Source: Maribacter aestuarii (GTDB lineage: Bacteria; Bacteroidota; Bacteroidia; Flavobacteriales; Flavobacteriaceae). Taken from it: a DNA stretch of 64,000 bases. Below, in pieces: positions 55,178 through 62,437 of this stretch (positions are counted from its first letter, which is position 1; each line of letters starts with the position of its first letter). Below the pieces are notes generated by a model. It made no database searches and had not been told where the DNA came from. It saw nothing but the letters and a program-made list of their open reading frames with translations. The stretch is from contig NZ_CP107031.2 in NCBI RefSeq assembly GCF_027474845.2, positions 1,874,501-1,938,500 on the forward strand, given 5' to 3'. The position numbers and the translations under genes were made by a program.

Positions 55178-55587
55178 GGAAGCGCCATACACGACATTGC
55201 GCCAGCAATGGGCGAGTCGTGGCCATGGTATACCCTGGATTTTTGTTTGTTCGCTATCGAAGATAGTGATAAGGATAAAAATACGTACAGGGTCGTGCCG
55301 GATTACTTATAGGGTCGTTGTTGACTTTCGTTCATCTTAGGGGTTATCTCTCGTCCGGCGTATGCCGTGGAATGGTTACTGTACACTAAGTAATCCGGTC
55401 CTGCCTTCGACGAGTGCGTACAACGCATGAGAGAAATGCACACTGTAGTTGAATTTCATAACCTGTGGGGCGGGGTTTTTGAGCATCAAAAATAGAGCAA
55501 CACAGGTCGGCATTGCCGTCACGAGCGCAGCGAACACATGAATACCTATAAAAAACAGTATAGAGGATATGAGTAATGAAATTCAAC
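55178..55587. repeat. Gene-less cassette, copy 2 (410 bp)
   Basis: Exactly 410 bp from AACGG|AAGCGC to ATGAAATTCAAC (55576-55587). Core GTTGAATTTCAT at 55448-55459 complements the terminal ATGAAATTCAAC over 12 bases. Inner CACGAC/GTCGTG, GGTATACC-like and CCGGATTACTTA ... TAAGTAATCCGG repeats. No coding frame that survives scrutiny. Confidence 0.78.
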
Positions 55588-55777
55588 GGCTGGGCTATGA
55601 TTAGTGCGGCGCAAAAATCCAGCGGATTTCCAGCTAAGCGCGAAGCAAAAATTTTTGGTTTTGTTTTTTCTTTTTTTGTCCAAAGCGAAATCCCAAAGAT
55701 TTGGCGACACTCTGAAAATACGCAAACCATTGCGTTTAAAACCTAAGCCAGTATTGTTTATAGGTTGAGTTGTGCGT
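55588..55777. repeat. attC-like spacer (CATAGCCCAGCCGTT family)
   Basis: 190 bases from GGCTGGGCTATG to GTTGTGCGT (55769-55777). Shares CAAAGCGAAATCCCAAAGATTT and ACGCAAACC-type blocks with 45961-46143 and 48663-48857. Confidence 0.65.
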
Positions 55778-55782
55778 AGTTT

Positions 55783-56238
55783 TTACAGCGACTTATATTT
55801 TCCATCATCATCCACTAAATACAATTCTTCTAAAATCCATTTATTCTCAATTAGAGTAAAATGATATTCATAATCATGTTCTATAAAACTGAATTTTTCA
55901 TTGGTAAATTTTGTTTTAACAATTGCTTTTGCAGCATCAATTATTTCTTCAATTACTAATTCTTGTTTAGGGCAATGGTCAGAATCACTTCCATAAGCAA
56001 GTCCCTGATATTTTTTTTCAGGACTACAAAATTTGAGTATTAAGTCATCATACATTTTACCAATTTTATACTGGCCATTTTCATCTTTATTTTCTTTTAC
56101 AGCGAAGGCAAAGTCATTCCATTTTTTATAGTCAATTATAAATTCCTTTGTTATTTCAGTAGGTGTTTTCATTTCTTGATTTTGACCATTACAATTTACT
56201 TTTAATAGCAATATTGCAATAATTGTTATTATTTTCAT
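55783..56238 (-). CDS. NTF2-like lipoprotein, possible immunity protein
   Basis: 151 residues. Signal with a Cys shortly after the hydrophobic core (LLLKVNCNGQ). The body ends EYHFTLIENKWILEELYLVDDDGKYKSL, which resembles NTF2-fold immunity proteins. Overlaps the next gene by 50 bases, so the two are co-transcribed and lie in one cassette (ends 55769 and 56652). The immunity call is inferred from the fold and position. Confidence 0.6.
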   Translation of the reverse strand: MKIITIIAILLLKVNCNGQNQEMKTPTEITKEFIIDYKKWNDFAFAVKENKDENGQYKIGKMYDDLILKFCSPEKKYQGLAYGSDSDHCPKQELVIEEIIDAAKAIVKTKFTNEKFSFIEHDYEYHFTLIENKWILEELYLVDDDGKYKSL

Positions 56239-56638
56239 TCTTAGTTTTAAATATGTTCATCATTAAGTTGACTTCCCAATTTTTTTCTTTTACAAGTTCC
56301 ATATATTTTATTTTCAAGTCATTCATCTGATAAAATCCATCCATTTTCAAATTATAATTTTCAAAGACCCATTTTTTAATAGTTTGAATATCTCCTTCAA
56401 TAAACTCAACTTCTCCGTCAAGTTCATTCACTGTTTCAAACTTCAAAACATCATTAAAAAACTCGTCTCCTTCATCAAAGCTTCGAACCAAAGTAGCCTT
56501 ATAATTCGAATCATATTTTTCAAGTTTTATCCAATCACAAGTTCTACTTTCAAAATATGAGTCGACTTTCACAAAACAGGATAGTTTTCTCCCCAATTTT
56601 AAATACAATTCAATTTTGTTTTCTGGTATGATTTTCAT
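56189..56638 (-). CDS. Hypothetical small cytoplasmic protein
   Basis: 149 residues from the ATG at 56638 (MKIIPENKIELYLKLGRK); an ATG at 56680 would start inside the attC-like core and is rejected. No signal, charged alpha/beta composition (LKIKYMELVKEKNWEVNL). First gene of the array next to the recombinase, overlapping the NTF2-like gene. Function unknown. Confidence 0.6.
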   Translation of the reverse strand: MKIIPENKIELYLKLGRKLSCFVKVDSYFESRTCDWIKLEKYDSNYKATLVRSFDEGDEFFNDVLKFETVNELDGEVEFIEGDIQTIKKWVFENYNLKMDGFYQMNDLKIKYMELVKEKNWEVNLMMNIFKTKNENNNNYCNIAIKSKL

Positions 56639-56660
56639 CTTTCGGTTAATTACGCACAAC

Positions 56661-57070
56661 GGAAGCGCTATACACGACATTGCTTCAGCAATGGGCGAGT
56701 CGTGGACATGGCATACCTCGGATTTTTGTTTGTTCGCTATCGAAGATAGTGATAAGGATAAAAATACGTACAGGGTCGTGCCGGATTACTTATAGCGTCG
56801 TTGTTGACTTTCGTTCATCTAAGGGGTTATCTCTGGTCTGGTGTATGCCGTGGAATGGTTATCGGACAATAAGTTATCCGGTCCTGCCTTCGACGAGTGC
56901 GTACAACGCACGAGAGAAAGGCACACTGTAGTTGAATTTCATTACCTGTGGGGCGGGGTTTTTGAGTATCAAAAATAGAGCAACGCAGGTCGGCATAGCC
57001 GTCACGAGCGCAGCGAACACATGAATACCTATAAAAAACAGTAGAGAGGATATGAGTAATGAAATTCAAC
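56661..57070. repeat. Gene-less cassette, copy 1 (410 bp), nearest the recombinase
   Basis: Exactly 410 bp. Core GTTGAATTTCATTA (56931-56944) complements TAATGAAATTCAAC (57057-57070) over 14 bases. CCGGATTACTTA (56781-56792) pairs with TAAGTTATCCGG (56870-56881) over 11 of 12. ACGCACAAC (56652-56660) at its left border is the partner of GTTGTGCGT (55769-55777). Confidence 0.78.
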
Positions 57071-57176
57071 TAGGTTATAAAGCTAAAATAACAAAAATGT
57101 ATGCATAACCTCCTGCTATCGAATGTTTATAATCATAAATAATGTAACTTTCCTTTATACAAAACAGTAGACGTAT
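57071..57176. promoter_or_regulatory. Candidate attI-like site and divergent promoters
   Basis: 106 bases between the first gene-less cassette and the recombinase start. The cassette border CTA|GTTGAAT is at 57070-57071. An inverted repeat AGGTTAT (57072-57078) / ATAACCT (57105-57111) lies inside. TAACTTTC about 40 bases before the recombinase ATG resembles a -7 box for it; a minus-strand TACATTTT box could act as a cassette promoter. Position, not sequence, makes this the attI candidate. Confidence 0.45.
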
Positions 57177-58004
57177 ATGAACAGGTTTAAAGATTTTGAA
57201 CAACTCTTAACCATTAAAAGGTATAGCAGTAACACTATAAATGCATATGTAGGCTTGTTATCCGTATTTGATACCTTCATTGGTGAGAACCAAGAAATCC
57301 ATCGATTAGAAACCCCTTTCTTGTTGCAGCACATCCGTAATATTATTTCAAAAAGGAGTTACGCATATACAACCCAAAAACAGTTGCTATGTGCCTTGGT
57401 ATTATATATGAAAGAGATGTACGGAACGCATTTAGATTTAGATACGGTACGACCTAGAAAACCGCAAAGGGTGTTGCCAGATATTCTCTCGCTGCAAGAG
57501 GTAAAAAAAATGCTTGATCTTACAGAGAATTTAAAGCATAAAGCGATGCTAACCACTATCTATGCCTTGGGCTTAAGGAGTGGTGAACTTATTAACCTAA
57601 AATTATCCCATATAGATAAGCACAGGGATATAGTTACCATTAAAGCAGCCAAAGGAAAGAGAGATAGGCAGCTGCCTTTTCCAGAATCTTTAAAACTACT
57701 GTTGCGAAAATATTATAAACAATACGAGCCTAGGGTTTATTTGTTCGAGGGTCAAAAAAATAAATACGCATCTGCCAGCCTTAGGGCGGTTTTTTCAGGA
57801 GCTGTAAAAAGGGCCGGAATTACAAAAGAGGTTACGTTGCACAGTCTTAGACATGCGTATGCAACACATCTTTTAGAGTCGGGAACAGATTTACGCCTCA
57901 TACAGGAACTTTTGGGGCATAACAGTATCAAAACCACCATGCTTTATACCCACGTTTCCAAAAGAAGTATGTTACAAGTAAAAAGTCCGTTGGACTTCTT
58001 GTAA
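57177..58004 (+). CDS. Tyrosine site-specific recombinase (Xer/IntI-like)
   Basis: 275 residues. N-terminal SAM-like core-binding domain (about 1-95) and catalytic domain with the full set Arg134 (LGLRSGE), Lys159, His222-x-x-Arg225 (LHSLRHAYATHLLESG), His248 (LLGHNS) and nucleophile Tyr257 (LYTHVSK). Ends KSPLDFL, like the RSPLDAL tail of IntI1. Between His188-region and the RHR block (residues 186-222) it has no extra helix insertion typical of IntI, so it is closer to XerC/XerD-like recombinases of Bacteroidota. Divergent from the cassette array; the array genes run away from its start codon. Likely exchanges cassettes at the repeats, but this is inference. Confidence 0.92.
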   Translation: MNRFKDFEQLLTIKRYSSNTINAYVGLLSVFDTFIGENQEIHRLETPFLLQHIRNIISKRSYAYTTQKQLLCALVLYMKEMYGTHLDLDTVRPRKPQRVLPDILSLQEVKKMLDLTENLKHKAMLTTIYALGLRSGELINLKLSHIDKHRDIVTIKAAKGKRDRQLPFPESLKLLLRKYYKQYEPRVYLFEGQKNKYASASLRAVFSGAVKRAGITKEVTLHSLRHAYATHLLESGTDLRLIQELLGHNSIKTTMLYTHVSKRSMLQVKSPLDFL

Positions 58005-58232
58005 TCATCCTTATATATCTGATCTGCTATCAGCTTAGATGAGGATTAATCTTCTTTTTTCCAGCAATCTTTAGTCTTGTAGAGCTTCAATTTTATAATA
58101 GGGCCATACCGACCATCCAGTTTGTTTTTTACAACCTCTCATTGATATGGAAATCGTGAATTTCAGTTGTTTAGCCACAATTCTGGATAAAAAGTAACCG
58201 TTAAGCACTAATCCAAGAGACAAGGGGTACCT

Positions 58233-58250
58233 ACCGACCAAACGGTCGGT
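58233..58250. promoter_or_regulatory. TetR-operator-like palindrome
   Basis: ACCGACCAAACGGTCGGT: 7-base arms ACCGACC and GGTCGGT around AAAC. It lies just downstream of ogt in a 250-base gap after the recombinase. The arm sequence is typical of TetR-family operators, but no TetR gene is nearby. Confidence 0.35.
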
Positions 58251-58254
58251 TAAA

Positions 58255-58728
58255 CTAGAAGAGAGATTGTTGTTTTGCGGGACTTTCATGCGCTAAAAGC
58301 CACTTTTTTCGGTGTAGTCCGCCGGCATAACCGGTCAAGGAACCATCACTGCCAATGACCCTATGGCAAGGAACCACGATCCACAGCGGATTTTTACCGT
58401 TTGCTGCCGCCACGGCACGTATGGCCTTGGGGTCGCCCAAATTTTTGGAGAGTTGTAGGTAGGATACGGTTTTACCAAAGGGAATTTCTTCTAAGGCCTG
58501 CCAAACACGTTGTTGAAAATCGGTGCCTTCAGGGTTCAACGTCAAATCGAACTGTTGACGCTTTCCCTGGAAATATTCGTTGAGTTGATAAACAGCATCT
58601 TCCAATGATTCCGGAACAATGTCCGTTACGGTTTCATCGGTATTTAAAACTGTTATGGAGCTTAGGCCATCTGCATTACCTTTTAATTTGGCGACGCCCA
58701 AAGGTGTTTTAATAAAAGCACGATCCAT
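58255..58728 (-). CDS. ogt: Methylated-DNA-protein-cysteine methyltransferase
   Basis: 157 residues. Catalytic Cys121 in VPCHRVIGSDGSLTGYAGG; helix-turn-helix RAVAAANGKNP. Repairs O6-alkylguanine by transferring the alkyl group to its own cysteine. Last gene of a four-gene minus-strand cluster (11 bases after the CNNM gene). Confidence 0.95.
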   Translation of the reverse strand: MDRAFIKTPLGVAKLKGNADGLSSITVLNTDETVTDIVPESLEDAVYQLNEYFQGKRQQFDLTLNPEGTDFQQRVWQALEEIPFGKTVSYLQLSKNLGDPKAIRAVAAANGKNPLWIVVPCHRVIGSDGSLTGYAGGLHRKKWLLAHESPAKQQSLF

Positions 58729-58739
58729 AACTAACTTTT

Positions 58740-59870
58740 TTATTTCTCTTTGGGGGTTGGTGGATCTTTTTCAATGACGCCGCTCTGTTTGGCCCTGTTT
58801 TCCCAGTTTTTACGCGCAAAGGTCTGCAAATCGGCAATATTATCGCTCTCGTCCATGATTTCAAGTCCCAGAAGGGTCTCAATTACATCTTCCATGGTTA
58901 CCAGCCCGGCTACTGATCCGTACTCGTCCACTACAAGGGCAATATGCTCTCTTTTGGCGATAAGAATGTCAAATAATTTGGGTATGGGGGTGCTTCTGCG
59001 GGTAACGAGAATATCGCGTTTTAGTTCCCCCAAGAGCATATCGCCGTTCTTGTTGATGATTTCCTCATAAACGTTGTCCTTTAGCACAAATCCGGTAATG
59101 TTGTCCATTTTTTCGTGAAAAATAGGAATCCGGGAAAAGCGGAGCTTTGGATTCTCCTCAAAAAAGGTTTGTATGGTCTTTTGGTCAGAGGCAATTTTCA
59201 TGACCGCCCTTGGCGTCATGATATCCTTAACGAGGACTTCGTCAAAACGCAATAGGTTCTTGATAATGGTAGACTCGGACTTTTCAAAAACCCCTTCTTC
59301 ATGGGCCATGTCCGTCATGGCCGTAAAATCCTCCCTGCTCAACACACTACCGTGATGCCCTTTTCCGCCAACAAGCTTAGTAAATAGACGTAACAGCCAT
59401 AGTAAACCGGTATATTTTAGACCCACTACCATGATTTTCAGCGTTTTTGCACTAAAATTGGCTAATTGCCTCCAATAAGTGGCCCCAATGGTCTTTGGGA
59501 TGATTTCCGAAGCGACGAGTATCAGAATGGTCATAACGGTGGATACCGCCCCTACCATCAAGTCTTCCGTAAACTCCATCCCCAATACGCTTCTGGTAGT
59601 GGAGCCGTATAGCTCGGCATAAGCAACTTTAGCCTGTACCCCCACAAGAATGGCACCTACCGTATGTGCAATGGTATTTATGGTCAAGATGGCAATGAGG
59701 GGTTCATCCACATCGTTTTTAAGGGTTTCCAGGGTATGGGCGTACGACTTTCCCTCACGTTTTTTAACGTTAACGAATGTTGGGGTTATGCTTAAGAGTA
59801 CTGCCTCTAGAATAGAGCAGAGAAACGAAAAAAAGATGGAGATAAGTGCGTAAAAAATAAGTAATCCCAT
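58740..59870 (-). CDS. CNNM/hemolysin-family transporter-like protein with CBS pair
   Basis: 376 residues. N-terminal DUF21/CNNM transmembrane domain (about 1-180, four helices) and two CBS domains (about 215-330) with VKDIMTPRAVMKIA and VDEYGSVAGLVTMEDVIE. Members move or sense divalent cations such as Mg2+ or Co2+. It lacks a clear CorC_HlyC C-terminal domain, ending in a charged tail. Co-directional and 51 bases from the upstream serine hydrolase. Confidence 0.92.
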   Translation of the reverse strand: MGLLIFYALISIFFSFLCSILEAVLLSITPTFVNVKKREGKSYAHTLETLKNDVDEPLIAILTINTIAHTVGAILVGVQAKVAYAELYGSTTRSVLGMEFTEDLMVGAVSTVMTILILVASEIIPKTIGATYWRQLANFSAKTLKIMVVGLKYTGLLWLLRLFTKLVGGKGHHGSVLSREDFTAMTDMAHEEGVFEKSESTIIKNLLRFDEVLVKDIMTPRAVMKIASDQKTIQTFFEENPKLRFSRIPIFHEKMDNITGFVLKDNVYEEIINKNGDMLLGELKRDILVTRRSTPIPKLFDILIAKREHIALVVDEYGSVAGLVTMEDVIETLLGLEIMDESDNIADLQTFARKNWENRAKQSGVIEKDPPTPKEK

Positions 59871-59920
59871 GTGGTTATTTTGTGCGCCTAAGATACCAAT
59901 AAATTGCTAATAGCCTTACC

Positions 59921-61246
59921 TTATTCCATACGGGTTAAGGCGTTATAAAATACCTGCTGTACTGCCGGGCGGATATTCATTTCATACAGGTTACGATTGG
60001 CCCGGGTAGGGTAGACCCGGTTGGACAGGAAAATATATACCAATTGGTTTTCTGGGTCGGCCCATACGAATGTGCCCGTAAATCCGCTATGTCCAAAACT
60101 TTTGGCACTCACCTCTGGGGCAGGATAGGCCTCGGATAGGGAGAGGGTGTCGTTGTTCAAAAGTGGTTTGTCAAAGCCCAAGCCGCGTCTATTATCATTA
60201 TCCGGATATTGTATTTTGATGAATTCTTTCACCACATTTTCCGATAGTAGGCGTTCCCCGTTAAAATTTCCAAATTGTACATAGAGCTGCATCATCTTGG
60301 CCAAGTCCGATGCCGAACCAAATAGTCCGGCATTACCGGAAATTCCACCAAGTAAGGATGCATTTTCATCGTGTACCCAGCCCTGGGTCATGGTATTCCT
60401 ATATATAGTATCTTCCTCTGTAGGAACTATTTTGTTCGGAAAACCTTTGGTCATAGGCAGAAAACCCAATGTTTTTGCACCTACGGGCTTAAAAAAGTTT
60501 TCCGTGATATATTTTTCATAGGGTACACCGGTGAGTTGATCAATCAATGCCGGGAAAATGAGGAAGGTTAACCCGGAATACCGATAGGTTTTATCTTCGG
60601 ATACATCGGAGCGATTAATGATACGGTACATTTTTCTATTGAAACGGTTTTTTACGTAAAGTCCGTCATAGGCTTCATTTTCAAACCGATTTCTTTTGGA
60701 GGTTTTTACAAATCGATGTTTTAAGTGACCATCTTTCTTCAAAACCTTACTCAGAAATAAGATATAGGGTTCCAGCCCGGCCTGATGCGCCAGGATTTCT
60801 CTGAGGGTAATATCCCTTTTATCCTTTCTTCGTTGCCACGGGGTCCAATAATTACTAAAGGGCGCATCCAAATCAAGTTTTCCTTCCTCCACCAATTTCA
60901 TCAAAGCAGGCAAGGGGCCTAGGATTTTCGTAACAGAAGCTAAATCGTAAATGTCGCTGAGCCCAACTGGTTGCAGGCTGTCATAGGTATGATAGCCATA
61001 GGCCTTATGAAAGATGATATTTCCTTTTTCGGCAACCAGCACCTGCGCGCCAGGGAATGCTTCGTTTTTTATACCATTTGTTATAATGGAGTCTACCTTT
61101 GCGTTTACGGAAAGTAAATCAATCTCCGATAACAAGGAATTATCGAGTGCCGAAGCATTGCGTAGCGCCATCTTATCTGGAATGATTTCTTGTGCCCCTA
61201 ATTGGCAAAGGAAGAGACAGAAGAAAAATAATTGGAGCTGTTTCAT
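59921..61246 (-). CDS. Serine hydrolase (beta-lactamase family), exported
   Basis: 441 residues. Signal peptide (MKQLQLFFFCLFLCQLGAQ), SxxK in LASVTKILGPLPAL, YRYSG for the Tyr motif, and GHSGFTGTFVW at the C-terminus. A core-genome relative of the array serine hydrolases but clearly different in sequence. Starts 10 bases after hemB, in an apparent operon. Periplasmic role uncertain (peptidoglycan or lactam cleavage). Confidence 0.9.
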   Translation of the reverse strand: MKQLQLFFFCLFLCQLGAQEIIPDKMALRNASALDNSLLSEIDLLSVNAKVDSIITNGIKNEAFPGAQVLVAEKGNIIFHKAYGYHTYDSLQPVGLSDIYDLASVTKILGPLPALMKLVEEGKLDLDAPFSNYWTPWQRRKDKRDITLREILAHQAGLEPYILFLSKVLKKDGHLKHRFVKTSKRNRFENEAYDGLYVKNRFNRKMYRIINRSDVSEDKTYRYSGLTFLIFPALIDQLTGVPYEKYITENFFKPVGAKTLGFLPMTKGFPNKIVPTEEDTIYRNTMTQGWVHDENASLLGGISGNAGLFGSASDLAKMMQLYVQFGNFNGERLLSENVVKEFIKIQYPDNDNRRGLGFDKPLLNNDTLSLSEAYPAPEVSAKSFGHSGFTGTFVWADPENQLVYIFLSNRVYPTRANRNLYEMNIRPAVQQVFYNALTRME

Positions 61247-61256
61247 AAACCTAGGT

Positions 61257-62243
61257 TCACATTAACCGGACCACATCCTTGGCGAAATAACTGGCTATGA
61301 TATTGGCACCAGCCCGTTTTATGGCAATGAGTTGCTCCATCATTACGGCATCGTGGTCCAACCAACCCTTTTCCGCAGCGGCCTTCACCATGGCATATTC
61401 GCCGGATACTTGATAAACCGCAACCGGAACGTCTACCTCGTTCTTAATTTCCCGCACAATATCCAAATAGCAAAGACCGGGTTTTATCATCACAATGTCC
61501 GCACCTTCATCAATATCTTGTTGTGTTTCCCGAATTGCCTCGAACCGGTTGGCCGAGTCCATCTGATAGGTTTTTTTGTCTTTCGGTACATTTTTTTGGT
61601 CCACAGGCGCAGAATCCAAGGCGTCCCGGAAAGGTCCGTAAAAAGCACTGGCATATTTGGCGCTGTAGCTCATGATGCCGGTATTGGTGTAGCCTTCATC
61701 CTCCAGGGCTTCCCGTATGCTCAATATTCGACCGTCCATCATGTCACTGGGCGCCACAAAATCTGCTCCGGCCTTGGCATGGGAAATACTCATTTCCGCC
61801 AACACTTCCACGGTCTCATCGTTTACTATTTGTCCGTCCGATACAATACCATCATGCCCGTAAGAAGAATAGGGGTCCAGGGCAACATCGGTCATCACCA
61901 ACATTTCAGGACAGGCATTTTTTACAGTTTTAATGGCCAATTGCATCAAACCATTCTCGTTTAAAGCTTCGGAACCGGCGTTGTCCTTAAGATTTTCCGG
62001 AACTTTTACGAATAGGAGTACCGCGCAAAGTCCCATATTCCAGAGTTCTTTTACTTCTTTCTCCAAGTTGTCCAAACTTAACCGGTAATAATTGGGCATG
62101 GAATTTATTTCTTCCTTAACACCTTTACCCTCCACCACAAAAAGCGGAACGAGGAAATCACTAGGGGTAATGATGGTTTCGCGGACCAAATGCCTTATGG
62201 CGTCCGAGCTTCTGAGTCTTCTATTTCTTATAAGTGGATACAC
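61257..62243 (-). CDS. hemB: Porphobilinogen synthase
   Basis: 328 residues. Condenses two 5-aminolevulinate molecules to porphobilinogen in haem synthesis. The two Schiff-base lysines are in SYSAKYAS and MIKPGLCYL. The metal-binding region reads MTDVALDPYSSYGHDG, without the cysteine trio of zinc-type enzymes, so a Mg2+-dependent form is expected. First gene of the cluster followed by the serine hydrolase. Confidence 0.97.
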   Translation of the reverse strand: MYPLIRNRRLRSSDAIRHLVRETIITPSDFLVPLFVVEGKGVKEEINSMPNYYRLSLDNLEKEVKELWNMGLCAVLLFVKVPENLKDNAGSEALNENGLMQLAIKTVKNACPEMLVMTDVALDPYSSYGHDGIVSDGQIVNDETVEVLAEMSISHAKAGADFVAPSDMMDGRILSIREALEDEGYTNTGIMSYSAKYASAFYGPFRDALDSAPVDQKNVPKDKKTYQMDSANRFEAIRETQQDIDEGADIVMIKPGLCYLDIVREIKNEVDVPVAVYQVSGEYAMVKAAAEKGWLDHDAVMMEQLIAIKRAGANIIASYFAKDVVRLM

Positions 62244-62437
62244 GTGTTTGTTTTTCTAGGTTCAATATGTTCATTTTAAAAAATGAGCTTACACAAATAT
62301 ACGGTACGCCTAGGATTCTATAACAGCATTGCGGTCCTGTTCTCAAATGATTTACAATATTTATCCGTTAATTCGTAACAAATGGAATGGAATTCCTACT
62401 TATTCCTAAAAATTAGAAACCAACCAAAAATCAGCAT

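Larger units (their letters stand above)
40681..58004. mobile_element. Integron-like cassette array with Xer-type recombinase
   Basis: The segment from the attC-like site at 40681 to the recombinase stop. It holds about fifteen minus-strand genes bracketed by spacers and short complementary ends, three equal gene-less cassettes, and a divergent recombinase. The left limit is uncertain; minus-strand genes continue to 36072 without clear cassette ends. The whole may be a chromosomal integron or an analogous system. Confidence 0.7.

Noticed and set aside
40681..57070. CRISPR array
   Set aside because: Repeats are long, unequal and palindromic with genes between; no short regular repeat-spacer units and no cas genes.
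40681..58004. Transposon or IS-based explanation of the repeats
   Set aside because: No transposase gene, no terminal repeats with target duplications; the repeats occur between every gene in one orientation.
58071..58289. Minus-strand open frame of 72 codons downstream of ogt
   Set aside because: Overlaps ogt in another frame, has no recognised features and contains the palindrome; probably non-coding.
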